In this document: positions 6,934 through 14,642 of the stretch, in pieces
Position numbering within the stretch: position 1 is the stretch's first letter
How the letters are laid out: each line of letters begins with the position of its first letter
Assembly: GCA_964501335.1 (NCBI GenBank)
Contig: CAZCTC010000092.1
Span: 1 to 28,466 of the forward strand
From: CAZCTC01 sp964501335
Lineage (GTDB): Bacteria > Chloroflexota > Anaerolineae > B4-G1 > SLSP01
Direction: 5' to 3'
Length of the DNA: 28,466 bases
The notes under the pieces: generated by a model
What the model was told of the DNA's origin: nothing
What the model saw: only the letters and a program-made list of their open reading frames with translations
Database searches by the model: none
Program-made: the position numbers and the translations under genes

Positions 6934-7596
6934 TCAGGCTTCGAGGAGTTTCAGGCGGATGGCTTTGACGACGGCTTCGATCCGTGAGTCGGTTTGCAAT
7001 TTACCGAAGATATTCGAAACATGGAAGCGGACCGTGCGTTCTGCCACATAGAGCTTTTCCGCGATTTCCGTATTGGAGAGGCCCTGGGCCATCAGGCGCA
7101 GAACTTCCATTTCACGGTCGGTCAGCGGTTCGACCAGGGTTTCTTGAGAGCTGGAGGTCTGTCCCATACTGTGGCGGATGACTTTGCTGGCGATTTTGGG
7201 GCTGAGCCAGGTTTCGCCGCGGGCGACGGCATGCACGGCATCGGTGACCTGATCCAGGGCGTCGTCTTTGACCAGATAGCCGGAGGCTCCTTTGGCGAGC
7301 ACCTCAAAGATGTAGCGGTCGTAGGTGTAGGCGGAAAGGACAAGGATGCGGATGTGAGGGTATTTTTCGCGGAGTTTTTCGGTGACGGAAAGTCCGTCCA
7401 GGCCGGGCATCTCGACATCGAGGAGTACCACATCGGGAGAATGCTTTTCGACCAGTTGTAAGGTTTCGTTTCCGTTGGCGGCTTCACCGACGAGGTCGAT
7501 GGTGGGATCGGCTTTCACGGCGTTGGTGATCCCAAAACGAACGACGGGGTGATCGTCGGCGACCAGAACGCGAATTCTTTGCAGTGAAGTGTCCAT
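6934..7596 (-). CDS. NarL/FixJ-family response regulator with LuxR-type HTH
   Basis: 220 residues. An N-terminal receiver has the acidic pair (VADDHP), the phosphoacceptor Asp in VVLLDVEMPG, and a GYLVKDDALD lysine motif. The C-terminal LuxR/GerE helix-turn-helix is complete: LTDREMEVLRLMAQGLSNTEIAEKL, then a recognition helix in AERTVRFHVSNIFGKL. No sensor kinase lies in the window. It is directly upstream of the RiPP precursor on the same strand, with 248 nt between them, so it is the best candidate for its activator. The promoter suggests a leaderless mRNA (see 7604-7630), and no Shine-Dalgarno is present. The diverging PfkB gene begins 89 nt away. Confidence 0.93.
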   Translation of the reverse strand: MDTSLQRIRVLVADDHPVVRFGITNAVKADPTIDLVGEAANGNETLQLVEKHSPDVVLLDVEMPGLDGLSVTEKLREKYPHIRILVLSAYTYDRYIFEVLAKGASGYLVKDDALDQVTDAVHAVARGETWLSPKIASKVIRHSMGQTSSSQETLVEPLTDREMEVLRLMAQGLSNTEIAEKLYVAERTVRFHVSNIFGKLQTDSRIEAVVKAIRLKLLEA

Positions 7597-7603
7597 AGCT
7601 CTA

Positions 7604-7630
7604 ATTCTAGGGAGATGGGGGGAATGTCAA
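7604..7630 (-). promoter_or_regulatory. Promoter of response regulator, apparently leaderless
   Basis: Minus-strand TTGACA (7625-7630) and TAGAAT (7604-7609) are separated by 15 bp. Only 7 nt lie between the -10 hexamer and the ATG at 7596, so transcription would begin at or next to the start codon. Confidence 0.55.
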
Positions 7631-7685
7631 GTATTTGCTTTGTACTGTTTGCGCTGTAGACTCTGGCATGGGAGTGTGATGCCAT

Positions 7686-8612
7686 ATGATTTATACCCTG
7701 ACTTTAAACCCGGCTTTGGATCGCGAGTTGACGGTTCCCGAAATTCGGGAGGATGAGGTCTTGCGTGCCACCCATATCCGCGTGGATTGGGGAGGGAAGG
7801 GTTTCAATGTCTCCCGGGCGCTGGCGGCTCTGGGACAACCGAGTGTGGCGTTGGGACTGGTAGGGGGGACGGTGGGTGAAAAATTGCGCGCCGGGCTGGA
7901 AGCTTCCGGCATTCAGCTCGATTTGCTCACGGTTGCCGGCGAGTCGCGGGTCAATGTGAGCATTGTCGGCGAGCAGGACGGGCGGGTGATCAAGGTCAAT
8001 GAACCGGGGCCGCGGATCGCGCCGGCGGAATTGCATGCCCTGACGGAAAAGATCCGGGAGCTGGCGCGGCCGGGCGATTGGTGGGTGCTTTCCGGTAGTT
8101 TGCCGCCCGGTGTGCCGGGGACCTTCTATGCCGATCTGATTGCTATTTTACAGGTGGCCGGGGCGCGGGCGCTGGTGGATACCAGCGGTGAGCCGTTGCG
8201 CCATGCCTGTATGGCCGGCCCTTTCCTGGTCAAGCCCAATGTCTGTGAGGCCGCCGAATTGACCGGCATTGCAGGGCCCTGCCCCGACAATGCCGGCGAG
8301 GTGGTCTGCGCGATCCATGCGCTGGGTGCAATGCATGTCCTGTTGACGGCAGGGGATCAGGGAGCCTGGCTTTCAGATGGTATGCAGGCCTGGCGGGCGA
8401 TTCCGCCGGTCATTGAAGAGGCCAATCCGGTCGGAGCCGGGGATTCCTTGCTGGCCGGGGTGGTCTGGGCTCTGGCGCAGGAGCTGCCGTCGGCGGAGGT
8501 ATTGCGTTGGGGGGTGGCCTGCGGCGCGACGGCGGCGAGTTTGCCGGGGACGGGCGTGGGCCGTTATGCTCAGGTGGCGGCGCTGGTGCCTCAGGTGATT
8601 GTGGAAGGGTGA
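7686..8612 (+). CDS. PfkB-family sugar-phosphate kinase (1-phosphofructokinase/tagatose-6-phosphate kinase type)
   Basis: 308 residues, the normal length for the FruK/LacC branch of the ribokinase superfamily. It opens with YTLTLNPALD, typical of this branch. GGKGFNVSRAL (36-46) binds the sugar, SGSLPPG (136-142) and KPN (183-185) are family signatures, and GAGDS (250-254) holds the catalytic base Asp253. It would phosphorylate fructose-1-phosphate or tagatose-6-phosphate with ATP in the cytoplasm. No PTS or other fructose genes are adjacent, so the substrate stays open. The ATG has only a weak GGGAG site 11 nt upstream. It runs directly into the GT39-like gene, whose start lies 2 nt after its stop. 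Confidence 0.88.
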   Translation: MIYTLTLNPALDRELTVPEIREDEVLRATHIRVDWGGKGFNVSRALAALGQPSVALGLVGGTVGEKLRAGLEASGIQLDLLTVAGESRVNVSIVGEQDGRVIKVNEPGPRIAPAELHALTEKIRELARPGDWWVLSGSLPPGVPGTFYADLIAILQVAGARALVDTSGEPLRHACMAGPFLVKPNVCEAAELTGIAGPCPDNAGEVVCAIHALGAMHVLLTAGDQGAWLSDGMQAWRAIPPVIEEANPVGAGDSLLAGVVWALAQELPSAEVLRWGVACGATAASLPGTGVGRYAQVAALVPQVIVEG

Positions 8613-8614
8613 GG

Positions 8615-11074
8615 ATGCGGGAATCGGGCCGCGCTTCGTTCTTTTCGCGTATTCAGACACAGGGCGCGGCGATGGGGATGTTGCTGGTTTTTCTGGCCGT
8701 GATGGCCGTCGGTGAACGGCGTACGGCGTTGACGGCGGATGAGGTGGGGCATGTGGCCGCAGGCTATGCCCTGCTGGCGCGGGGCCCCGCGGAGCCGGCG
8801 GCCACTCCTTCCTGGCCCGATGTGTGGAGCGCTTTACCGATCTATATCGGCCGGCCGGATCTTCCCCTGGAGCATTTGAACGGATGGGGGAGTGAGGTGG
8901 GCTGGCCGCTTTTTGTGGCCGATTTTGGCTATCGCGCTTTTGGCGTGACCCGGTCCATTACGGGGGGCTGGTATCGGGCGGAGCCGGAAATACCCGATCC
9001 GCTGCAAGGGACTCAATCCACGCTGGCGGCGCGCTGGCCGGCGATGTTGCTGGCGTTGGTTTTGGGGGCGGTGGTTTTTCGTTGGGCCCGGCGGGGATGG
9101 GGAGCTTCCTCGGGTTTGATTGCGTTGGCAGCTCTGCTGCTCGATCCGTTGCTGCCGGCTTATGGGCGGCTGGCCCTTCCCGATGTGGGGACGGCCTTGA
9201 TCGGCACGGCCGTTTTATATGGAGCGTGGCGCTGGCGGCAGACGGCCTGGCGGCCCAATTTGACGTTGGGGCTGGTGGGCGTCGGATTGCTGGCCCTGGC
9301 GGCGCGGGGTTTGCTGGTCGAGCCGCAAGCGGTGGAGGTTTTTGTGCTGGGAATGCGCCGGCAGATGCCGTTATGGTATCTGCCGGCGGCTTTTTTATGG
9401 AAAGAGCCGCTGCCGTGGATCGCGGCGTTGGTTCTGGCGCTGGCATCCGGAAGGGGGAAAACGGGTTGTCTGGTGGGAGGGAGGGTGCTTTTTGCTGGCC
9501 CTCATCCTCCCCCTGCCCCCCTCCTTCCCCCAACGAACATGCGAAAACGGAGTTTTGGTTTCCGAACGACAGCTGCCTGGTGGGGGAAGGAGGGGGGAAT
9601 GGTCGTTGCAAGGCATTTTTTAAAGGGGAAGGGGGGGATTTGCACGCCTTCTGAGGCGTGCAAATCCCCCTTAACAACAAATTCCCCCTTTCCCCCATCT
9701 GCGTCTTTGGGGGAAAGGAGGGGAGGGGGGATAGAGGGCCGGCATGGGTTATTTTCAGGGCAGAGTTTGTGGGTTGGCCTTTGTCTTGTTTTGTATGCGC
9801 TGTGGGCGGTGCGGGTGGGAGCCGACGGCGGATATCGGGCGGTGCTGCCGCTGCATCCGGTGGCGGCGTTGGTGATCGGGGTTAGGCTGGCGCGTTGGCT
9901 GCGTCGTGGGGGCTGGTGGCGGGCGGGGATCGGTCTGGCGTTGGTCGGGTGGGGGCTATTGGAAATCGTTGCGGTCTTTCCCAATGAAATCGGCTATTTC
10001 AATCAACTGGTCGGGGGAAACGGCTACCGCTATCTTTCCGATTCCAACGTCGAATGGGGCCAATCGGCCTATGCGGCTTACGATTATCAGCAGGCCGATC
10101 CCGAGGTGCAGCTGCAACCGCCAGCTTATCGAATCAGGCCGGCGGCGGGGCGTTATCTGGTGAACGGTACGGCGCTGCAAGAGGGGAATGGAACGGATCG
10201 TTATGCCTATGAATGGTTCCGCAACCGCACTCCCACCGCCGTTTTGACCCATTCATTGCTGCTGTACGAGGTGCCGCCGCCGGATCTGGCGTGGTTTGCG
10301 CAGTGTAAACCGGCCGGGGCGGCCTTGCCGTTGCTCAGCCCGGAGGTGATTGCGGCGGAGAGCGGGCAGCGGTATCTGCGGCTGGTCGAGTTCGATTGCG
10401 AGACGAGCTGGGTTTATCCATGGGGCGGGACGGCGAAGGGATTGTACGGTTTTCCGTATGCCATGGTGGCGCCGGAGCGTTTTTGCTGGTCTACGTTGCA
10501 GCCCTGTGCGCCTGAACTGCGTGAGCCTTTTGCGGCGCGCCGTCTTGCACCGGCCGCGGTGAGTTTTGTCCATCCGGAGGAAGCGGGGGCGTTGCCCGCT
10601 TTGATCCTTTATGAGAAATCGCCGGGATTGCCGGAGATGCCGGAATCCCAGGTGGTATATGCGGCATCGGCGCTGACGCCGCTCACGATGGTGACGGGGA
10701 GTGTGGCGGTGACGTTGCCGGTCGCTTTGCAGGAGCCGCTGGATTTTCTGGGGATGAAGGCCTATCGGGAAGAGGGCGCCTGGACGGTGGAGAGCTGGTG
10801 GCGGGTGCGGGAAGGCGCTTTTACGCGGCCTTTTTCGATTATGGCGCATGCGTTGACGGAGGGGGGGAATGTGGTGGTGGCCGATGGATTGGGCGTCGAT
10901 CCGGTGCAACTGCGGGCCGGGGATGTGGTAGTGCAGCGGCATCGATTTATTTTGCCGGAAGGGACGGCTCGATTCTGGCTGCGGACGGGGATCTATTGGC
11001 TGGATACGCTGGAGCGCTGGCCGTTGCAGAATGTGCCGGCGGCGGATGCGTTTTTCATCGAAGTAGGGCCGTAG
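8615..11074 (+). CDS. GT39-like membrane glycosyltransferase, with in-frame repeat insertion
   Basis: About 819 residues from the ATG at 8615, which has GGAAGG 6 nt upstream; the frame is open earlier but overlaps the kinase gene. ADEVGHVAAGYALLARG near the N-terminus matches the acidic first loop of PMT/ArnT-type (GT39) enzymes that use lipid-linked sugars. YFNQLVGGNGYRYLSDSNVEWGQ is the usual DSN-x-x-WGQ region. Several hydrophobic helices follow, and the last roughly 300 residues are a soluble extracytoplasmic-looking domain. Between about 9450 and 9765 the frame runs through a low-complexity, hairpin-rich repeat without a stop, giving a Pro/Gly/Lys/Ser-rich segment unlike the rest. The central helices expected for GT39 seem shortened, so the gene may be decayed or the protein inactive. 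Confidence 0.7.
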   Translation: MRESGRASFFSRIQTQGAAMGMLLVFLAVMAVGERRTALTADEVGHVAAGYALLARGPAEPAATPSWPDVWSALPIYIGRPDLPLEHLNGWGSEVGWPLFVADFGYRAFGVTRSITGGWYRAEPEIPDPLQGTQSTLAARWPAMLLALVLGAVVFRWARRGWGASSGLIALAALLLDPLLPAYGRLALPDVGTALIGTAVLYGAWRWRQTAWRPNLTLGLVGVGLLALAARGLLVEPQAVEVFVLGMRRQMPLWYLPAAFLWKEPLPWIAALVLALASGRGKTGCLVGGRVLFAGPHPPPAPLLPPTNMRKRSFGFRTTAAWWGKEGGMVVARHFLKGKGGICTPSEACKSPLTTNSPFPPSASLGERRGGGIEGRHGLFSGQSLWVGLCLVLYALWAVRVGADGGYRAVLPLHPVAALVIGVRLARWLRRGGWWRAGIGLALVGWGLLEIVAVFPNEIGYFNQLVGGNGYRYLSDSNVEWGQSAYAAYDYQQADPEVQLQPPAYRIRPAAGRYLVNGTALQEGNGTDRYAYEWFRNRTPTAVLTHSLLLYEVPPPDLAWFAQCKPAGAALPLLSPEVIAAESGQRYLRLVEFDCETSWVYPWGGTAKGLYGFPYAMVAPERFCWSTLQPCAPELREPFAARRLAPAAVSFVHPEEAGALPALILYEKSPGLPEMPESQVVYAASALTPLTMVTGSVAVTLPVALQEPLDFLGMKAYREEGAWTVESWWRVREGAFTRPFSIMAHALTEGGNVVVADGLGVDPVQLRAGDVVVQRHRFILPEGTARFWLRTGIYWLDTLERWPLQNVPAADAFFIEVGP
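9450..9768. repeat. Hairpin-rich repeat inserted within the GT39-like gene
   Basis: Three inverted repeats sit in a row. CCCCCCTCCTTCCCCCA (9516-9532) pairs exactly with 9581-9597. A 17-bp palindrome with TCTG loop lies at 9633-9649/9654-9670. CCTTTCCCCCA (9687-9697) pairs with 9708-9718. The right end carries GGGTTATTTTCAGGGCAG (from about 9746), related to 1-20 and 16708-16727. The composition is unlike the flanking gene. Exact borders cannot be set by eye. Confidence 0.7.
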
Positions 11075-11082
11075 AAAAAGCC

Positions 11083-11118
11083 ATGTTTTTGCGCGCCTTC
11101 TGAGGCGCGCAAAAACAT
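11083..11118. repeat. Dispersed palindrome, TCTG loop
   Basis: Perfect 16-bp arms ATGTTTTTGCGCGCCT (11083-11098, 11103-11118) around TCTG, 8 nt after the GT39-like stop. T residues are in the 5' arm and A in the 3' arm, with no U-tract after it, so it is a poor intrinsic terminator. Confidence 0.8.
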
Positions 11119-11130
11119 AACGCCCCCCTC

Positions 11131-11158
11131 TTGCTCTTTTCGCATATCTGTTTATAAT
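11131..11158 (+). promoter_or_regulatory. Promoter of tetR-UGT operon
   Basis: TTGCTC (11131-11136), a 16-bp spacer and a perfect TATAAT (11153-11158). The transcript would start near 11165, inside the first operator listed next. Confidence 0.7.
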
Positions 11159-11159
11159 G

Positions 11160-11189
11160 TGACTATTCAGTCATGTGACTTAGTAGTCA
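11160..11189. promoter_or_regulatory. Two tandem TetR-type operators
   Basis: TGACT-ATTC-AGTCA (11160-11173) and TGACT-TAGT-AGTCA (11176-11189) are two copies of the palindrome TGACT-N4-AGTCA, 16 bp apart. Together they are framed by AATGTGACTA/TAGTCACATT. They cover the predicted start of transcription immediately before the TetR gene, so autorepression is the natural reading. Confidence 0.75.
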
Positions 11190-11207
11190 CATTAAGGAGA
11201 TGTGCGG

Positions 11208-11864
11208 ATGCCAAAACCAACCTTTTTTAATCTCCCCGAAGAGAAGCGGCAGGCTATTTTCGACCTGGCCGTAGAAGAGTTTGCCCTCCATGAGTACAGC
11301 GATGTCTCTATTTCCCGGATTGTCGAGCGGGCCGGGATTGCTAAAGGCAGCTTCTACCAATATTTCACCGATAAGAAGGACCTTTTCCTTTACCTCGTCG
11401 ATTATGCTTTGCAATTGAAGCTGGCGGGGCTCAAAGCCGGCCTTTCCTCGCATCCAGAGAGAGATTTCTTCCTTTATATTCGTGAGCAGCTCGAACAGGG
11501 GCTGACTTTCAATCTCAGTCAACCGCAGCTGGATCAGGTTCTCTACCGGGTTTTAAGCGGGACGGCACCCTTTCAAGATGAAAACCTGCAAAGAATGCGG
11601 GCGGCCACGGCGGAATATGCTCGTGAGTTGATCGAGTTGGGAATCGCCTCCGGAGCGTTGGATCCCGGGATCAACCGGGAGGCGGCGGCTTTTGTGCTGC
11701 GGGCGGTTATCGACGATTTTCCGATCTATTTTTTGAGCCATGCGGGTGTTTCGGCTGAAGGATTGGAGTCGCTCCAGTTGACGGATGAAATCCGTCAGGC
11801 GTTGCGGGTCGCTCTTGATGATGTGCTGGCGATTTTGCGAGATGGATTTGGGAAAAGGAGTTGA
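11208..11864 (+). CDS. TetR/AcrR-family transcriptional repressor
   Basis: 218 residues. The first 60 form a TetR DNA-binding domain: KRQAIFDLAVEEFALHEYSDVSISRIVERAGIAKGS, then the FYQYF-x-DK-x-DLF motif that ends the third and fourth helices. The remaining helical part is the ligand domain and is not assignable. The frame begins with a GTG at 11202, but the ATG at 11208 is chosen because AAGGAGA lies 7 nt before it and only 1 nt before the GTG. Two palindromic operators overlap its promoter. The next gene starts 3 nt after its stop, so it should also control the glycosyltransferase, possibly in answer to a compound that enzyme conjugates. Confidence 0.92.
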   Translation: MPKPTFFNLPEEKRQAIFDLAVEEFALHEYSDVSISRIVERAGIAKGSFYQYFTDKKDLFLYLVDYALQLKLAGLKAGLSSHPERDFFLYIREQLEQGLTFNLSQPQLDQVLYRVLSGTAPFQDENLQRMRAATAEYARELIELGIASGALDPGINREAAAFVLRAVIDDFPIYFLSHAGVSAEGLESLQLTDEIRQALRVALDDVLAILRDGFGKRS

Positions 11865-11867
11865 ACT

Positions 11868-13121
11868 ATGTTGATTGCAATCCTGGCCATGGGCAGTCGG
11901 GGAGATGTACAGCCGTACGTGGCTTTGGGGGCCGGGCTGGTCCGTGCCGGCCATCGGGTGCGGATTCTGACGCATGAAAATTTCCAGGGGATGGTGCAGA
12001 GCGGGGGAATGGAGCTTCGGCCGCTGCGGGGCGATGTGGAACAGTTGCTGAAAGAAGGTCGTTTTCAGGACAGTCTGGAGAAGGGGGATATGATCAAGAT
12101 CCTCCGGGTCATGCAGGAAGAGACGACTCGCCGGGGACGGGATGGGATTATCGATGCGCTGCCGGCCTGTGAGGGGGCCGAGATGCTGATCGGCGGGATG
12201 AGCGCTTTGGGCGGCGGTCTGGCTTTGAGCGAGAAATTCAAGATCCCCTTTGTGCAGGCCTACCCTTTCCCTTTCACACCGACGGGAGCTTTTCCCAGCG
12301 TTATGGTCAATACGACCCGGCGATTGCCGGGACCGATCAATTGGATGACGCATGTTTTTGCTCAGCAGATGTTCTGGCAGACTTTGCGAGGGGGCGATCA
12401 GGTGGTGCGGAAAGAGGTGTTGGGACTGCCTCAATTGCCTTTGTTGGGGCCTTTCAGCCGGATGGCAAAACAGCGGATGCCGGTGCTTTACGGTTACAGC
12501 GAGCAAGTGATTCCCCGGCCGGCCGACTGGCCCGATTATATCGATGTGACCGGATTCTGGTTTCTCGATCCGCCGGCCGATTGGGTGCCGCCGGCCGCTC
12601 TGGTGGATTTTTTGCGGGCCGGTCCGCCGCCGGTTTATATCGGGTTCGGCAGCATGAGCAGCCGGGATCCGGAGCAGACGGCAGCTCTGGTGCTGGCGGC
12701 GCTGCGGCGGACGGGGCAGCGCGGGGTGATTCAAAGCGGCTGGGGTGGGTTGAAAACGGCCGATCTGCCGGACAATGTTTTTTTGGCGGGGAATTTGTTG
12801 CACAGCTGGCTTTTCCCGCAGATGGCGGCGGTGGTGCATCACGGAGGGGTGGGGACGACGGCGGCGGGCTTGCGGGCGGGGGTACCTTCTGTGTTGATCC
12901 CGTTCTTTGGCGATCAGCCTTTCTGGGGAAACCGGGTGGCAGCGCTGGGGGTGGGGCCGGCGCCGATTTTGCGGGCTCAATTGACGGAAGAGCGGCTGGC
13001 GGCTGCGATCACCCAGGCGGTGTCCGATGAGGCGATGCGGCGCCGGGCGCAGGCATTGGGGAAGCGGATCTGTGCGGAAGATGGGGTGGCCCGGGCGGTG
13101 GCTTTTATTGAGAGGCTATGA
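11868..13121 (+). CDS. UGT-like (GT1) glycosyltransferase
   Basis: 417 residues, usual for bacterial GT1 enzymes. The N-terminus AILAMGSRGDVQPYVALGAGLVRAGHRVRILTH is the classic sterol-glucosyltransferase-like opening. The C-terminal donor-binding region has GFGSM, a loop with IQSGWGGL, and HHGGVGTTAAGLRAGVPSVLIPFFGDQPFWG around residues 320-355, the PSPG-like motif that binds the nucleotide sugar. No signal peptide; a cytoplasmic or membrane-associated enzyme. It should move a sugar from UDP- or dTDP-sugar onto a small lipophilic acceptor (sterol, hopanoid, polyketide or drug). Co-transcription with a TetR repressor suggests inducible detoxification or modification. The acceptor cannot be read from the sequence. 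Confidence 0.9.
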   Translation: MLIAILAMGSRGDVQPYVALGAGLVRAGHRVRILTHENFQGMVQSGGMELRPLRGDVEQLLKEGRFQDSLEKGDMIKILRVMQEETTRRGRDGIIDALPACEGAEMLIGGMSALGGGLALSEKFKIPFVQAYPFPFTPTGAFPSVMVNTTRRLPGPINWMTHVFAQQMFWQTLRGGDQVVRKEVLGLPQLPLLGPFSRMAKQRMPVLYGYSEQVIPRPADWPDYIDVTGFWFLDPPADWVPPAALVDFLRAGPPPVYIGFGSMSSRDPEQTAALVLAALRRTGQRGVIQSGWGGLKTADLPDNVFLAGNLLHSWLFPQMAAVVHHGGVGTTAAGLRAGVPSVLIPFFGDQPFWGNRVAALGVGPAPILRAQLTEERLAAAITQAVSDEAMRRRAQALGKRICAEDGVARAVAFIERL

Positions 13122-13135
13122 GGGATATTTTTATT

Positions 13136-13166
13136 CATATTTTCGCACTGTCAGCGCGAAAATATG
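13136..13166. repeat. Dispersed palindrome
   Basis: CATATTTTCGC (13136-13146) pairs with GCGAAAATATG (13156-13166), with a 9-nt loop. It lies 14 nt past the glycosyltransferase stop. The following GAGCTTTTTCCC gives a short T-run 4 nt beyond the stem, so some terminator activity for the plus strand is possible. Confidence 0.65.
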
Positions 13167-13196
13167 AGCTTTTTCCCAGACTAACTGCACAAATCG

Positions 13197-13233
13197 TATT
13201 TTTACGCCCCGGCGAAGCCGGGGCGTAAAAATA
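13197..13233. repeat. Dispersed palindrome between convergent genes
   Basis: Perfect 17-bp arms TATTTTTACGCCCCGGC (13197-13213 with 13217-13233), 3-nt loop GAA. It is 10 nt beyond the stop of the minus-strand C45 gene. No U-tract follows on either strand. Confidence 0.75.
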
Positions 13234-13243
13234 TCAAAAGGAT

Positions 13244-14386
13244 TTAGCTGATGGGCTGGAATTGCCAGAAGGTGGGATCGGCACTCTCATAGGGCAGTTC
13301 GACCTGCCGGAAGTCGGGTGTGAGGGGCGTGTCGGAGCGCAGCGTGTTCCAGCTGTTGACGGCCGGCGAGCCGTAAGCGAACTCTGCACGGCGTTCCTGC
13401 GGATCGAAGACCAGGGAGTGCAGGGTGCCGAAGAATTCGGGGTAGTAGTGGCAGCAGAGCCCTTCGGGATAGCGGGTGGAGAGGAGTGTTTTCAGCGTTT
13501 CCGCGGTGATCTGCGGGGCGGCGGCTTGCAGGCGGGCCTGGATCAACTGTTCGCGGTGCAGCGAGTTTTGCATGGCGCCCGGGTCGAGCCGGCGTAGTTC
13601 GGGGGCGTGGTAGTGGTTGACGGCGATGAGCCAGGGTTCCGGGGAGTTACCATCGAGTTCCTGGATCGCTTTGGCGGCCCCGAATGCTTCGGCGCGGGCG
13701 GCATGCCCGGCGGCGTCGGCGAAGAGGAAGATGGGGTTGCCGGCGAAGGGGAAATCGCGGAAGCAATCCAGCGCTTCGGCGACGGTTTTGCAGCGTTCCA
13801 GGACGGTGCGGATCAGGGCCCAGAATTGCAGACCTTCCTGGAGCGGGGGGCGCAGGCCGGGCGTAACGCCCATGGGGATGCCGCCGCCGGACATCGTGAC
13901 GGTGAGGCCGTGCTCGTTCATTCCGTCGACGCGGCCGAAGAGCTGGGCGGAGAAACCCAGATGGGCGTAACTGCCGGTCGGTTGGGTCCAGCAGAGCCGC
14001 AGATCGTCCATTTTTTCGCTGAAGTCGTAGTTCCGCCCGACGAGCAGGCGGCCGTCAGCGGTGGCGGCGGGGCCGATAATGAAGTGGCTGCAATGGGCCG
14101 GGCGCAGGTAGGTCTGCGCGTAGTAGACCAGCTGATCGGCCGGGATCTGGAGGGTGTCACAGAGGCCGGTGCATTCTTCGACGAGGTTGGGGCAGTGGTG
14201 CCGGAGCAGTTCCAGGACGCGGGCGGTGTCGCGATCACCGGGAACCGTCTGGCCCGAGCGGAGATAATCCACGAAGCCGGGAATCCCGGCGATCTGGTGG
14301 GCCTGCTGGACGCCGATTTCGTAGGGAGAGCCTCGCAGGGCAGTGATGCTGAAGGGAGCCCGGATGCTTTGCGGTTGGTCTGTCAT
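13244..14386 (-). CDS. C45-type peptidase / acyltransferase-like Ntn hydrolase
   Basis: 380 residues from the ATG at 14386, which has a strong AGGAGGAT site; the frame is open to 14542, but that part has no ribosome site. The pattern ALRGSPYEIGVQQA near the start, then AHCSHFIIGPAATADGRLLVGRNYDF, is that of the C45/acyl-CoA:6-aminopenicillanic acid acyltransferase-like family. Cys99 in HCSHF is the expected nucleophile, exposed by autocleavage of the first 98 residues. GRVDGMNEHGLTVTMSGG and NHYHAPEL are further family blocks. Members hydrolyse or transfer linear amides; the natural substrate here is unknown. No signal peptide is evident. It is convergent with the glycosyltransferase, with two palindromes between. 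Confidence 0.85.
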   Translation of the reverse strand: MTDQPQSIRAPFSITALRGSPYEIGVQQAHQIAGIPGFVDYLRSGQTVPGDRDTARVLELLRHHCPNLVEECTGLCDTLQIPADQLVYYAQTYLRPAHCSHFIIGPAATADGRLLVGRNYDFSEKMDDLRLCWTQPTGSYAHLGFSAQLFGRVDGMNEHGLTVTMSGGGIPMGVTPGLRPPLQEGLQFWALIRTVLERCKTVAEALDCFRDFPFAGNPIFLFADAAGHAARAEAFGAAKAIQELDGNSPEPWLIAVNHYHAPELRRLDPGAMQNSLHREQLIQARLQAAAPQITAETLKTLLSTRYPEGLCCHYYPEFFGTLHSLVFDPQERRAEFAYGSPAVNSWNTLRSDTPLTPDFRQVELPYESADPTFWQFQPIS

Positions 14387-14487
14387 TGGAATCCTCCTGG
14401 TTTGTTTTCGGATATGTCTGCATTGTATCCGGGCCGGGGAGGAAATGCGTTGCATTGCTTGCGTTTCGTTTTGCAATTCTTGCTGGT

Positions 14488-14520
14488 ATTTTCGCACGCC
14501 TCGAAGAGGCGTGCGAAAAT
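14488..14520. repeat. Dispersed palindrome
   Basis: Perfect 15-bp arms ATTTTCGCACGCCTC (14488-14502 with 14506-14520), loop GAA. It lies about 100 nt upstream of the C45 gene and beside the repeat tail at 14527-14617. Confidence 0.75.
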
Positions 14521-14526
14521 TTTTCA

Positions 14527-14617
14527 CCGGGGTGGTCGGCATTTGTAGCGTTCCGCAAGGGTTTTTTGTTCGGCTGGATACGACGCGCGGTGCGAAGCAG
14601 GGGGAGAGAGTTTTTTA
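14527..14617 (-). repeat. Dispersed repeat tail, minus orientation, palindrome-less half copy
   Basis: Read on the minus strand: AAAAAACTCTCTCCCCC, CCGCGCGTCG, then CTTGCGGAACGCTACAAATGCCGACCACCC. The last block matches GCGGGACGCTAAAAATGCCGACCACCC near 26940-26968. The usual palindrome on the ACTCTCT side is absent. Confidence 0.65.
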
Positions 14618-14642
14618 TGATTTTATTGGCTCGCTTTTGCTT

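Noticed and set aside
13244..14542. Longer N-terminus of the C45-type hydrolase
   Set aside because: The extra 52 residues read into a repeat palindrome and are not family-like; AGGAGGAT marks 14386.
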